64,000 nt of DNA from Flavivirga eckloniae. GTDB taxonomy: Bacteria; Bacteroidota; Bacteroidia; Flavobacteriales; Flavobacteriaceae. The notes beneath the pieces were generated by a model. That model did not search any database and was not told the origin of the DNA. It was given only the letters and a program-made list of their open reading frames with translations. The position numbers and the translations under genes are program-made. The DNA lies in assembly GCF_002886045.1 (NCBI RefSeq), contig NZ_CP025791.1, forward strand, positions 2,805,001 through 2,869,000, in the 5' to 3' direction. Every line of letters starts with the position of its first letter. The first letter of the stretch is position 1. This document shows positions 24,269 through 33,035 of this stretch, one piece after another.

Positions 24269-25512
24269 TAAGCCTCTACTTTATTTTCAACAATTTTATA
24301 TAATTTATCCGAGGGTCTTATTCTAAAATCCAATGGTATGGTAACGGTATCTCCCTTAGAACCTATTGTTAACTTCTCATCGTTTACCAACATTTCATTT
24401 ACTTCCATTTCTTGTGCTCCTGTTGTTGGTCCTGTAATTAAAATGGTATCTCCGATAGAAACATCGTAAGCATCAATTTTAAACTCACCAATTTTAGCCT
24501 TGGTATAAAAATGTACCCCTTTGCCTATGTACACCTTTTTTTGTGTGGCATGCGACCCAGATCCTTTACTCCATTCTCCTAACTTCTGTCCCAAATAATA
24601 GCCATTCCAAAATCCGCGATTGTAAACCTTTTCCAGTTCCTGCATCCATGAAACAACTTTTTCTTTGTTATAAGTGTTGTTCTCAAGACTGTCAATAGCG
24701 TCTCTGTAACATTTTATTACTCTGGCTACATATTCTGGAGCGCGTCCTCTACCTTCAATTTTCAATACTTTAATTCCGGATTCTGCTACCTCATCTAAAA
24801 TATCTATGGTACACAAATCTTTAGGAGACATAATGTATTCGTTATCCAATTCCATTTCAAAACCTGTTTCCTGATCAATAACGGTATACTTCTTTCTACA
24901 ATTCTGCTTACATGCTCCTCTGTTTGCCGATGAATTTTGGGAATGCAAACTCATATAACATTTCCCCGAAACGGCCATGCAAAGTGCGCCATGACCAAAT
25001 ACTTCAATTTCTACAAGTTTACCCGAAGGTCCTTTTATTTGTTCTTTTTCAATGGCTTCGGTTATTTTTTTTACCTGGCGTAAGCTTAACTCTCTACTCA
25101 ACACCATGGTATCTGCAAATAGTGCATAAAACTTAACGGTTTCTACATTGGTAATATTAATTTGTGTAGAAATATGCACTTCCATCCCTACCTCGCGAGC
25201 AGAAGCTATTACTGCCTGATCCATAGCTATTACAGCCGTAATATCTGCTTCTTTTGCTTTATTTATAAGTGTTTTTACGATAGATAGATCATGATCGTAA
25301 ATAATGGTATTTAATGTTAAATACGTTCTTACATTTTTCGCTTTACATCGCTTTGAAATTTCGGGTAAATCATCTAAAGTAAAATTTATAGTCGCCCTGG
25401 CTCTCATATTTAACTGCTCTACACCAAAATATATAGAGTTTGCTCCATTATCTAAAGCTGCTTGAAGGGATTCAAAATTCCCTGCCGGAGCCATTAATTC
25501 TATTTGCTGCAT
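24268..25512 (-). CDS. trhP: U32-family tRNA hydroxylation protein TrhP
   Basis: The 414-residue protein is a peptidase-U32-family member: LMAPAGNFESLQAALDNGANSIYFG at the start, VFGHGALCMAVSGKCYMSL and NRGACKQNCRKKY with four cysteines that bind a 4Fe-4S cluster. Despite the family name, the studied members TrhP/YegQ and RlhA hydroxylate RNA; TrhP introduces 5-hydroxyuridine at tRNA position 34 using prephenate as oxygen source. The neighbour trhO (2 bases upstream) makes the same modification by an oxygen-dependent route, which supports TrhP over RlhA. A C-terminal barrel domain (VYIGKGVHFYTKAKIGEF onward) is present. Confidence 0.87.
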   Translation of the reverse strand: MQQIELMAPAGNFESLQAALDNGANSIYFGVEQLNMRARATINFTLDDLPEISKRCKAKNVRTYLTLNTIIYDHDLSIVKTLINKAKEADITAVIAMDQAVIASAREVGMEVHISTQINITNVETVKFYALFADTMVLSRELSLRQVKKITEAIEKEQIKGPSGKLVEIEVFGHGALCMAVSGKCYMSLHSQNSSANRGACKQNCRKKYTVIDQETGFEMELDNEYIMSPKDLCTIDILDEVAESGIKVLKIEGRGRAPEYVARVIKCYRDAIDSLENNTYNKEKVVSWMQELEKVYNRGFWNGYYLGQKLGEWSKGSGSHATQKKVYIGKGVHFYTKAKIGEFKIDAYDVSIGDTILITGPTTGAQEMEVNEMLVNDEKLTIGSKGDTVTIPLDFRIRPSDKLYKIVENKVEA

Positions 25513-25513
25513 C

Positions 25514-26542
25514 TTATTTATACTTTAAGGCTTCAGACCTTCCTTTTTTAAAAATATCGTTACTGTTTCCTTGTCCTTTACGCAGTTCTTTTTGTTTTTC
25601 GTAAGGCAACCTATTTATTTCCATACATTCGTTAGAGCAACAGTTTTCCATAGCTTCTTTACAAGTATCGCATTGAATAAACAGTAAATGACAAGCCTCG
25701 TTAGCACAGTTTGTATGTACATCGAATGGATTTCCGCACTGGTGACAATTCGCTATAACATCATCGCTGATGCGTTCGGCCCTTCTATCGTCAAATACAA
25801 AGTTTTGGCCTAAAAATTTATTTTCTAAGTTTTCTTCTTTTACTTGTCTTGTATACTCAATAATACCGCCTTCTAACTGATATACATTTTTAAATCCTTT
25901 ATGCTTAAAATACGCGCTTGCTTTCTCGCAACGAATACCTCCTGTACAGTACATCACCAGTTTTTTATCTTCCTTGTGTGCTTTTAAATCGTCTTCAATA
26001 ATATCTAAAGACTCTCTAAAAGTGTCTACATCTGGTGTTACGGCATTTTTAAAATGACCTATCTCACTTTCATAATGGTTGCGCATATCTACCAATACCG
26101 TTTTTTCGTCTTCAATAAGGTTATTAAACTCTTCTGCTCCTACATGAATTCCTTTATTGGTAACATCGAACGTATCGTCATTTAAACCATCCGCAACAAT
26201 TTTGTTACGCACTTTTACTTTTAGTTTTAAAAACGATTTGTTGTCTTGCTCTATCGCTACATTTAATCGGATATCTTTTAAAAAGGAAATTGTATCCAAA
26301 TGCGCTTTAAATTCATTAAAACGATCTGCTGGTAACGACAATTGACCATTTATTCCTTCGTGAGCAACATATATTCTGCCTAGAACATCTAATGCATTCC
26401 AAGTAATAAACAAATGATCTCTAAATATTTGTGGATTGCCAATCTTGGCATATTGATAAAAAGAAAGTGTTAATCGATTTTTACCTGCTTTATCGATTAA
26501 TTCTGCTCTTTCTTTTCCGCTTAATTTATTGTACAGTTGCAT
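25514..26542 (-). CDS. trhO: tRNA uridine-34 hydroxylase, rhodanese family
   Basis: The 342-residue protein has the TrhO (YceA) layout: N-terminal acylphosphatase-like domain (LSFYQYAKIGNP, VAHEGINGQLS), a rhodanese domain with active-site loop C199-TGGIRC, and a cysteine-rich C-terminal zinc-binding segment (CHQCGNPFDVHTNC, CDTCKEAMENCC). TrhO makes 5-hydroxyuridine at the wobble position of tRNAs using molecular oxygen. It is first in the unit trhO-trhP-fdx, with only one base to trhP. A -7 box at 26586-26593 would give a leader of about 40 bases. Confidence 0.92.
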   Translation of the reverse strand: MQLYNKLSGKERAELIDKAGKNRLTLSFYQYAKIGNPQIFRDHLFITWNALDVLGRIYVAHEGINGQLSLPADRFNEFKAHLDTISFLKDIRLNVAIEQDNKSFLKLKVKVRNKIVADGLNDDTFDVTNKGIHVGAEEFNNLIEDEKTVLVDMRNHYESEIGHFKNAVTPDVDTFRESLDIIEDDLKAHKEDKKLVMYCTGGIRCEKASAYFKHKGFKNVYQLEGGIIEYTRQVKEENLENKFLGQNFVFDDRRAERISDDVIANCHQCGNPFDVHTNCANEACHLLFIQCDTCKEAMENCCSNECMEINRLPYEKQKELRKGQGNSNDIFKKGRSEALKYK

Positions 26543-26585
26543 GCTATACTAATTATAAGGTTAAAGAATATTTTATTTTAAAGTG

Positions 26586-26593
26586 CAAAAGTA
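26586..26593 (-). promoter_or_regulatory. Candidate -7 box for trhO operon
   Basis: On the minus strand TACTTTTG matches TAnnTTTG, about 45 bases before the trhO start. No exact -33 TTG at the preferred distance. Confidence 0.5.
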
Positions 26594-26674
26594 CAATTTT
26601 AAACAGAAGTGCGAAATTAAATTACTGAAGACGAGGTTTGTCATGTATAAGTTAAATATGAATTTCACTAATAA

Positions 26675-26707
26675 AAAAAGCACTTTATATATACTAAAGT
26701 GCTTTTT
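26675..26707. terminator. Strong 12-bp terminator hairpin downstream of the 30-codon gene
   Basis: AAAAAGCACTTT (26675-26686) pairs with AAAGTGCTTTTT (26696-26707). It has an A-run and T-run on both sides and can work in either direction. It lies between two divergent genes (trhO, recA), where no terminator would be needed unless something else is transcribed; the minus-strand small frame at 26763-26855 fits. Confidence 0.8.
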
Positions 26708-26762
26708 CTTGACTAATCCGTAGTTAATATTACTTTTATTTCTCTAACAATATGCTACGTAC

Positions 26763-26855
26763 TTAGCCACCATCGGCTTTACAGTTACTATTTGTAATAA
26801 CGGTAACTGAAACACCTAATAGGTTAATTAAAGTTGTTTGTTTGAAAAATTTCAT
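26763..26855 (-). CDS. Possible 30-residue peptide gene between trhO and recA
   Basis: A short minus-strand frame starts ATG at 26855 and stops TAA at 26763. The product begins MKFFKQTTLINLLGVSVTV and ends TNSNCKADGG: a short basic start, a hydrophobic stretch of about 14 residues and a small polar end with one cysteine. It could be a micro-membrane peptide, a secreted peptide with a signal-like part, or a leader. The best support is the strong terminator 56 bases downstream. I do not recognise a family and no clear -7 box was found. Confidence 0.45.
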   Translation of the reverse strand: MKFFKQTTLINLLGVSVTVITNSNCKADGG

Positions 26856-26990
26856 TTAGTTCTTCTTCATAGCAAAATTTTCCTCTACAATTATTAGATG
26901 CAAAATGTGTAAAAAGGTTGCGTGATAAAATTGTATTGTGATAAAAGATGTAGTATTTTAGCAGACATAACTTCAGAAAAAAATTTATAG

Positions 26991-27992
26991 ATGAGCAGCG
27001 AAAAAGAAGCTAAATTAAAAGCCCTTAAACTTACATTAGATAAATTAGACAAAGCTTACGGAAAAGGAACAGTAATGAAAATGAGCGATGCAGCTGTACA
27101 AGATGTAGAAGCCATTCCATCAGGTTCTTTAGGTTTAGATATTGCTTTGGGTGTTGGTGGTTATCCACGTGGGCGTATTATAGAAATTTATGGTCCGGAA
27201 TCTTCTGGTAAAACCACACTTACGTTACACGCTATAGCTGAAGCACAAAAAACTGGCGGCATAGCTGCTTTTATTGATGCCGAGCATGCTTTTGATAGAT
27301 TTTATGCTGAAAAACTTGGAATTGATATCGATAACTTAATTATATCGCAACCAGATAATGGTGAGCAGGCTCTTGAAATTGCCGATAATTTAATTCGTTC
27401 TGGAGCTATTGACATTGTTGTGATCGATTCTGTAGCTGCATTAACTCCTAAAAGTGAAATTGAAGGAGAAATGGGAGACTCTAAAATGGGGCTACATGCT
27501 CGTTTAATGTCTCAAGCCTTAAGAAAGCTAACAGCTTCTATTAGTAAGACCAATTGTACCGTTATATTTATTAACCAATTGCGTGAAAAAATTGGTGTTA
27601 TGTTCGGTAATCCTGAAACAACTACAGGTGGTAATGCTTTAAAGTTCTATGCTTCTGTTCGATTAGATATAAGACGTTCTACTCAAATTAAAGAAACAGA
27701 CGGCAGCGTTGCAGGTAATAAAACCCGTGTAAAAGTGGTTAAAAACAAAGTAGCGCCTCCCTTTAAAATGGCAGAGTTCGATATTATGTATGGAGAAGGT
27801 GTTTCTAAAGTTGGTGAAATACTGGATCTTGCTGTGGAGCATGAAATTGTAAAAAAGAGCGGCTCTTGGTTTAGCTACGACGATACTAAACTTGGTCAAG
27901 GCCGAGATGCCGTAAAAGCACTTATAAAGGATAACCCAGAGCTTATGGAAGAGCTCGAAGGAAAGGTTAGAAAAATAGTCGTATCCGAATAA
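26991..27992 (+). CDS. recA: Recombinase RecA
   Basis: The 333-residue protein has Walker [10 protein letters not shown] (about 64-72), the Walker B strand [10 protein letters not shown], the L2 loop region [26 protein letters not shown], and the usual C-terminal domain. It forms filaments on single-stranded DNA for recombination repair and SOS control. No LexA-type operator was recognised upstream; a weak -7 like TATTTTAG lies about 35 bases before the start. A large hairpin terminator follows. Confidence 0.98.
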   Translation: MSSEKEAKLKALKLTLDKLDKAYGKGTVMKMSDAAVQDVEAIPSGSLGLDIALGVGGYPRGRIIEIYGPESSGKTTLTLHAIAEAQKTGGIAAFIDAEHAFDRFYAEKLGIDIDNLIISQPDNGEQALEIADNLIRSGAIDIVVIDSVAALTPKSEIEGEMGDSKMGLHARLMSQALRKLTASISKTNCTVIFINQLREKIGVMFGNPETTTGGNALKFYASVRLDIRRSTQIKETDGSVAGNKTRVKVVKNKVAPPFKMAEFDIMYGEGVSKVGEILDLAVEHEIVKKSGSWFSYDDTKLGQGRDAVKALIKDNPELMEELEGKVRKIVVSE

Positions 27993-28007
27993 TAGAAACG
28001 GGTATTT

Positions 28008-28067
28008 AAAAGAGTGTCATTCAGAATGAAGTGAAGAATCTTCAGTCATTCTGAATGACACTCTTTT
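28008..28067. terminator. 22-bp hairpin after recA, made of a dispersed-repeat sequence
   Basis: Arms of 22 bases (28008-28029 and 28046-28067; left arm contains GTGTCATTCAGAATGA) match perfectly around a 16-base loop, and a T-run follows on the plus strand. The 'gtcattctgaatgaagtgaagaatct' text is a repeat style seen widely in Bacteroidota, here serving as recA terminator. Confidence 0.8.
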
Positions 28068-28490
28068 TTTTAAAACTATCTCTTTTATAAAAGATACTCT
28101 TTTCAACAAAAATCCCATCTAAAAAACTTCGGATTGTTTACTCATTTGGTCTGCTCCATCACCTCCAAAAGCATTTTTTCATCAATGTTTGATGCTTTTT
28201 CTTTAAATACATTTTGTCTAAAAAAACCTGTAACAACAATAGTTTTAACCCTTTCACTTTATTGAATATGTAATAACTATAAATTCAAAAACGTTTATTT
28301 CGTTAGAGATATACTGAAACAAAAAAGCACTAGCAGAATAATGAATGTATTATTTTTGATATGAAAATGAGTTTAAACCGATAAAACACACCAAAGCCCT
28401 AAAATATTCAACATTTTCTCATTAATTACGCAACCTTTTATAAATATGTGTATCTACATGGTAAACATGTATTAAAAAAAAGAAAAATGT
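28068..28490. other. Non-coding gap between recA and the sigma-factor operon
   Basis: Mostly A/T-rich. It includes a second weaker hairpin AAAAGCAT...ATGCTTTT at about 28167-28199 and a minus-strand 38-codon frame (28142-28258) that lacks a start codon. No other feature supported. Confidence 0.45.
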
Positions 28491-28898
28491 ATGAAAAGAT
28501 TATTAGCTCTTTGTGTAGCGCTGGTTATTTTTGCATCTTGTAGTATTGATGATGGTGAAGATTTCACCAAAGTATTTGTACCTGTAGAGAGTGTGGAGAT
28601 CCCCGATGAATTTGAATTGGGGAAAATATATTCGATTGAAGTAAATTATTTAAGACCTTCTACATGCCATTCTTTTAATGAGTTTTACTATTTAATTGAA
28701 GGCAATGAGCGTATTGTTGCCCCTATCAACTACGCTTTTGAAGGTGACGACTGCCAAATTCTGGAAGACAAACTGGTAAAAGCAAGTTTTCCCTTTAAAG
28801 TTATAAGTACCAATTCTTATATTTTTAAATTCTGGAAAGGAAACGACACAGAGGGAAAAAGTGAATATTTAACAATTGAAGTGCCTGTAGTACAATAA
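28491..28898 (+). CDS. Small lipoprotein upstream of ECF sigma factor
   Basis: The 135-residue protein has a signal peptide and lipobox (LVIFASCSIDDGED, cysteine near residue 17), then an Ig-like beta domain (VESVEIPDEFELGKIYSIEVNYLRPSTCHSF ... YFLTIEV-type strands). A cysteine pair (TCHSF, DDCQI) could form a disulfide. No family recognised. It precedes the sigma factor gene by 36 bases and may belong to the same transcript, so it could report envelope state to the sigma/anti-sigma pair; that is inference. Confidence 0.68.
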   Translation: MKRLLALCVALVIFASCSIDDGEDFTKVFVPVESVEIPDEFELGKIYSIEVNYLRPSTCHSFNEFYYLIEGNERIVAPINYAFEGDDCQILEDKLVKASFPFKVISTNSYIFKFWKGNDTEGKSEYLTIEVPVVQ

Positions 28899-28934
28899 AA
28901 AATTAAGTGTTACTAATTAAATACATGTTTTGAT

Positions 28935-29477
28935 TTGAGTTTAGACCAAATCATAGAAAATTGTAAAATTGAAGATGCCAAGGCACAAGGGGAACTATAT
29001 AAGCTCTTTTCGAGCAAACTATTCTCTGTGTGCTTGAAGTATTCTAGAAACCGTGTTGAAGCCGAAGATAATCTTCAAGACGCGTTTTTAACGATTTTTA
29101 AAAAAATTGAACAGTATAAAAATAAAGGTTCGTTTGAGGGTTGGTTAAAACGTGTTACTATAAACACTGTATTGCAACGGTATAGAAGTGAAAAGGTTTT
29201 TGATATTGTTAATGAAAATATAATTGAAGATGTTGAATTAGAGGTTGATGAAGACACAGTATCTATCGACTATCTTTTACAAATTATTCAAGAATTACCA
29301 GACAGATATAGATTGGTTTTTAACCTGTACGTACTAGATGGTTATTCACATAAAGATATAGCAGACATGCTAAACATAAATATAGGAACTTCAAAGTCTA
29401 ATTTGGCTCGTGCTAGACAGAGTTTGAAGGAAACTATTGAAAAGTACAAGACAATGCAAAGTTTACAATCATTATAA
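28935..29477 (+). CDS. ECF-type RNA polymerase sigma factor
   Basis: The 180-residue protein has sigma region 2 (LFSVCLKYSRNRVEAEDNLQDAFLTIFKKIEQY, followed by FEGWLKRVTINTVLQRYR) and region 4 (LPDRYRLVFNLYVLDGYSHKDIADMLNINIGTSKSNLARARQSLK). The start is TTG at 28935; the only nearby ATG (28925) is in another frame and stops after two codons. It directs RNA polymerase to a dedicated promoter set, probably in response to envelope signals through the partner encoded without a gap downstream (TAAATG). Confidence 0.93.
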   Translation: MSLDQIIENCKIEDAKAQGELYKLFSSKLFSVCLKYSRNRVEAEDNLQDAFLTIFKKIEQYKNKGSFEGWLKRVTINTVLQRYRSEKVFDIVNENIIEDVELEVDEDTVSIDYLLQIIQELPDRYRLVFNLYVLDGYSHKDIADMLNINIGTSKSNLARARQSLKETIEKYKTMQSLQSL

Positions 29478-31142
29478 ATGAGTGATAAAAAACATATTGA
29501 TAGATTGTTTCAGGAAAGTTTCAAAGATTTTGAAGTTACTCCTAACGATGCCGTATGGAAAAATATAGAAGCTCAGCTTAATCAGAAAAAGAAAAAGCGT
29601 CGTGTTATCCCAATTTGGTGGCGCTATGCTGGTGTAGCTGCACTATTATTGCTTTCACTAACCATTGGCGGTATTTATTTTAATAATACAGATACGCCTC
29701 CTAATAATCAAATAGTTGATATAGAAGATGCAACGGCACCTACAGACCTTAAGGATAACATTGTTATCGATAATTCGAATAACACAAAAAATGCTGTTGC
29801 CAATTCTAAGAACGATGACATTATAGATACGAACACATCGCAAAATAAAACAGAGCACACTACTCCTTACGAAATCGTTTCTTCGCAAAAATCATCGCCA
29901 ATAGCAGAAACATCCGCCTCAGAAAACAGTAACAATGAGAATAATGGCGCCACGAATATAGCAACCCAGAAAAAACAGAATACACTCGACAAATTAATAA
30001 ATACAAAACGCAATAATAATGCTGTTGCAGAGCATATTGAAGAAAAAAACAGCGCCGATAAAACACTCAATAAATCAAAAAACAATATTGTTGTAGCAAG
30101 CAATTCTGAAGAAAATAAAGATGTTCAAGAACTTCAAAATACAATAAAGAATAGTACTGCGGTAACTTCAGATTCAGAAAAAAACAATCAAGTGCCCCAA
30201 CACAATAAGACGCCATTAATCGACAAAAATCGAGCTAAAGAAGTCATCAATAACGCTTCTAAAAACAACCATGTAATTGCAAAAACTGAAAATACAGAAA
30301 CTGTAAAAAACGATACAAGTAAGGAAGAAAAAAACAGTCTTACTATAGAAGAGGCGATAGATAAAAATAAAGATATTATTGCTGAAGAAAAAGAAAACAA
30401 AAACAGGTGGAGTATCGCCCCAAATGCTGCGCCTGTTTATTTTAATACTTTAGGCAAAGGCTCTTCGTTAGGTCAGCAATTAAATAATAATTCCAAAAGC
30501 GGAGATGTTAACATGAGCTATGGTATATCTGCCAGTTATGCCCTTAACGAAAAGGTAAGTATTCGCTCTGGTATTAATAGGGTTAATTTGGGTTACGACA
30601 CTAACAATGTAGTAGCTTATCAATCTGTGGGTGTTAACTCCAGTAGACGTGAGCTACAAAATGTTACCCCAATTAACACTAATACTAGTAGTAGCCCACT
30701 AGAGAATGATGGTTTTTCGCTTGTTGATGGTCAAGGGTTTAGTCCTAATGATGTTCCAGAATCATTCTCATTATCGGACATATCAACTTACAATCAAGAT
30801 TTAGGGTATATAGAAGTTCCTTTGGAAATTCAATATGCGCTTTTAAACAAGAAATTAGGCGTTAATGTTATTGGAGGTTTTAGCTCATTCTTCTTAAATA
30901 ATCATAAGGTATTTTCAGAATCGGAAAATGGCGAAAGAACCCTCTTAGGCAAAGCAAACAATATTAATAAAATAAGCTACAGTGCTAATTTTGGACTAGG
31001 GTTTAAGTATCGAGTATCTAAAAGGATAGATTTGAATTTAGAACCCATGTTTAAGTATCAAATTAACACATTTAATAATACAACTGGCGACTTTAAACCC
31101 TTCTTTATAGGGGTTTATTCAGGGTTTGCCATTAAATTCTAG
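29478..31142 (+). CDS. Anti-sigma-like inner-membrane protein with C-terminal outer-membrane barrel domain
   Basis: The 554-residue protein begins with a cytoplasmic ~45 residues (DRLFQESFKDFEVTPNDAVWKNIEAQL) resembling anti-sigma leaders, one membrane span (about 48-68, VAALLLLSLTIGGIYF), then about 240 low-complexity residues rich in Asn, Lys, Glu, Thr and Ser, and a C-terminal domain of alternating strands ending in aromatic F (IGVYSGFAIKF), as in PorT-like beta barrels. The layout could link the cytoplasmic sigma factor, periplasm and outer membrane. It is translationally coupled to the sigma gene. Similar paired proteins are frequent in Bacteroidota; regulation of the sigma factor is inferred. 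Confidence 0.72.
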   Translation: MSDKKHIDRLFQESFKDFEVTPNDAVWKNIEAQLNQKKKKRRVIPIWWRYAGVAALLLLSLTIGGIYFNNTDTPPNNQIVDIEDATAPTDLKDNIVIDNSNNTKNAVANSKNDDIIDTNTSQNKTEHTTPYEIVSSQKSSPIAETSASENSNNENNGATNIATQKKQNTLDKLINTKRNNNAVAEHIEEKNSADKTLNKSKNNIVVASNSEENKDVQELQNTIKNSTAVTSDSEKNNQVPQHNKTPLIDKNRAKEVINNASKNNHVIAKTENTETVKNDTSKEEKNSLTIEEAIDKNKDIIAEEKENKNRWSIAPNAAPVYFNTLGKGSSLGQQLNNNSKSGDVNMSYGISASYALNEKVSIRSGINRVNLGYDTNNVVAYQSVGVNSSRRELQNVTPINTNTSSSPLENDGFSLVDGQGFSPNDVPESFSLSDISTYNQDLGYIEVPLEIQYALLNKKLGVNVIGGFSSFFLNNHKVFSESENGERTLLGKANNINKISYSANFGLGFKYRVSKRIDLNLEPMFKYQINTFNNTTGDFKPFFIGVYSGFAIKF

Positions 31143-31200
31143 GTTTTTGGTTAGATCTGGATATTGATTCTCTTTTAAGCTCGAAAATCAATATCGAAAA

Positions 31201-31227
31201 AAAACTGCTCTTCCCCAGAGCAGTTTT
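31201..31227. terminator. Bidirectional terminator between the sigma operon and plsC
   Basis: AAAACTGCTC (31201-31210) pairs with GAGCAGTTTT (31218-31227), flanked by A and T runs. It abuts the plsC stop codon at 31228. Confidence 0.88.
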
Positions 31228-31965
31228 TTATTTATTAAAGGTTTGTAGTTGTTTTAAGATAATGTTTCGTGCCATATTATTTAAAGGTTTAGTATCATCG
31301 ACCGTTAAATTTTCTGTAGATAAGAATTTATGAATCTTAACACGCATTCTTCCGGGACTACCGCTAAAAAATGTAAACGAAAACCGTTTCTTATTATCGG
31401 CAAAAGTTAAAGGTACAATAGGTATTTGGTGGTTTATTGCCAATCTAAATGCACCATCTTTAAAAGTATCTAATTCAATATGTTCATCTGGCACACCACC
31501 TTCTGGAAAAATACAGATACTTAAACCAGATCGCAATCTCCGCTGTGCTCTTAAAAAAACACCTTTTCTGCTTTTAGAAGAACTTCTGTCTACTAAAATA
31601 CAAGTACGCTTGTAAAAAAAGCCGAAAAGCGGAATTTTAGCAAGCTCTTTTTTCCCAACAAATACAAACGGGTTTTTAATAGAAGCCAACATCAGCATAA
31701 TATCTGCCATCGAAGTATGGTTAGCTATAAACATATAGCTCTTATTCTTATCTGGTATTTGTTCTCTATCGATACGATAACCAAACCCCATACCTATTAA
31801 AATCATTTTAGCCCAAACTCGCGCAATTTTAAAAAAAAACGGATACCACGATTCTTTAGAAATAGAAATTAAAAGCACTGGAAGCATAATAAGTATAGGC
31901 AATCCAACGAGGATATAAAACCAGATACGATATAATACCCAAAAAATGTATTTGAAAACTATCAT
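31228..31965 (-). CDS. plsC: 1-acyl-sn-glycerol-3-phosphate acyltransferase
   Basis: The product from ATG 31965 is 245 residues. An N-terminal membrane region (about 5-40) precedes the acyltransferase motifs NHTSMAD (the catalytic NHx4D box), a basic second motif, and FPEGGVPD (phosphate-binding). It acylates lysophosphatidic acid to phosphatidic acid at the inner membrane. The TTG at 31974 would add three residues but lies within the -7 box, so 31965 is preferred. Confidence 0.9.
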   Translation of the reverse strand: MIVFKYIFWVLYRIWFYILVGLPILIMLPVLLISISKESWYPFFFKIARVWAKMILIGMGFGYRIDREQIPDKNKSYMFIANHTSMADIMLMLASIKNPFVFVGKKELAKIPLFGFFYKRTCILVDRSSSKSRKGVFLRAQRRLRSGLSICIFPEGGVPDEHIELDTFKDGAFRLAINHQIPIVPLTFADNKKRFSFTFFSGSPGRMRVKIHKFLSTENLTVDDTKPLNNMARNIILKQLQTFNK

Positions 31966-31971
31966 CGCATC

Positions 31972-31979
31972 CAAAAATA
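31972..31979 (-). promoter_or_regulatory. -7 box for plsC, near-leaderless
   Basis: TATTTTTG on the minus strand fits TAnnTTTG. The predicted transcription start is only about 2-4 bases before the ATG at 31965. Confidence 0.5.
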
Positions 31980-31989
31980 CATAATTGTA

Positions 31990-32020
31990 TTGAGCAATTC
32001 TATTAAAAAAATTACCTTTG
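31990..32020 (+). promoter_or_regulatory. Promoter of trpS
   Basis: TTG (31990-31992), a 20-base spacer, and TACCTTTG (32013-32020) match the flavobacterial -33/-7 pattern. The predicted start site is about 16 bases before the ATG at 32042, and the box rules out the upstream ATG at 32018. Confidence 0.7.
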
Positions 32021-32041
32021 TGGCTTTATCCAAAAAATATA

Positions 32042-33010
32042 ATGGCAAGAATACTAACAGGTATACAAAGTACAGGAACACCACATTTAGGAAATATTTT
32101 AGGGGCTATTATGCCGGCCATAGAGATGGCCAACAACCCTGAAAATGATTCATATCTATTTATCGCAAATCTGCATACTTTAACACAAATAAAAGATGCA
32201 GAAACATTGCGTACAAATACATATTCTACAGCCGCTACGTGGTTAGCTTTTGGCTTGGATATAGAAAAAACCGTGTTTTACAGACAAAGTGATATTCCGC
32301 AAGTTACAGAGCTATCCTGGTATTTAAGTTGTTTCTTTCCTTATCAACGTTTAACATTGGCGCATAGTTTTAAAGACAAGGCAGATAGGTTAGAAGATGT
32401 AAATTCAGGCTTGTTTACCTACCCAATGCTTATGGCTGCCGATATTTTGCTGTACGATGCAGAAATTATTCCTGTTGGAAAAGATCAACTACAGCATATT
32501 GAAATGACTCGCGATGTAGCTTCTCGTTTTCATGCTAAAATGGGAGATACATTTGTACAACCCGAGGGTAAAATACAGGAAAATACTAAACTCATTCCAG
32601 GAACTGATGGTGAAAAAATGAGCAAGAGTAGAGACAATATCATCAATATATTTTTGGGTGATAAAAAACTGCGCAAGCAAATCATGACCATTCAAACAGA
32701 TAGCACACCCTTGGAAGATCCGAAAGATTGGAAAACCTGTAATTGTTTTGCCATCTATAATCTGTTGGCTAACGATGAGCAAATTGAAGCCATGAAAGCT
32801 AATTATGAAAATGGCGGTTATGGTTACGGCCATGCAAAACAAGCTCTATTCGAATTGATTATTGAGAAATTTGCAGAACAGCGCGAACGTTACAACTACT
32901 ACATGAATAATCTTAACGAGATTGACAAAGCCTTAGCTTTAGGTGCTGAGAAAGCAACAAAAGTGGCTGACAATGTTTTGAAAAGAGTTAGAGAGAAAGT
33001 TGGCTATTAA
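32042..33010 (+). CDS. trpS: Tryptophanyl-tRNA synthetase
   Basis: From 32042 the product is 322 residues starting MARILTGIQSTGTPHLGN, which includes the HIGH-type motif (PHLGN); KMSKS appears in GEKMSKSRDN near residue 195. These are the two ATP-binding signatures of class I synthetases. It charges tRNA-Trp. The eight extra codons from 32018 overlap the -7 promoter element and lack conservation. It is divergent from plsC and convergent with dprA. Confidence 0.96.
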   Translation: MARILTGIQSTGTPHLGNILGAIMPAIEMANNPENDSYLFIANLHTLTQIKDAETLRTNTYSTAATWLAFGLDIEKTVFYRQSDIPQVTELSWYLSCFFPYQRLTLAHSFKDKADRLEDVNSGLFTYPMLMAADILLYDAEIIPVGKDQLQHIEMTRDVASRFHAKMGDTFVQPEGKIQENTKLIPGTDGEKMSKSRDNIINIFLGDKKLRKQIMTIQTDSTPLEDPKDWKTCNCFAIYNLLANDEQIEAMKANYENGGYGYGHAKQALFELIIEKFAEQRERYNYYMNNLNEIDKALALGAEKATKVADNVLKRVREKVGY

Positions 33011-33035
33011 TTTGGCTCTGCAATCCGAACTGGAA

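Noticed and set aside
28142-28258. Minus-strand frame with protein-like text (GFFRQNVFKEKASNIDEKMLLEVMEQ)
   Set aside because: No ATG/GTG/TTG before the conserved-looking part, stop directly upstream, and a second frame over the same bases looks equally plausible; at most a gene remnant.
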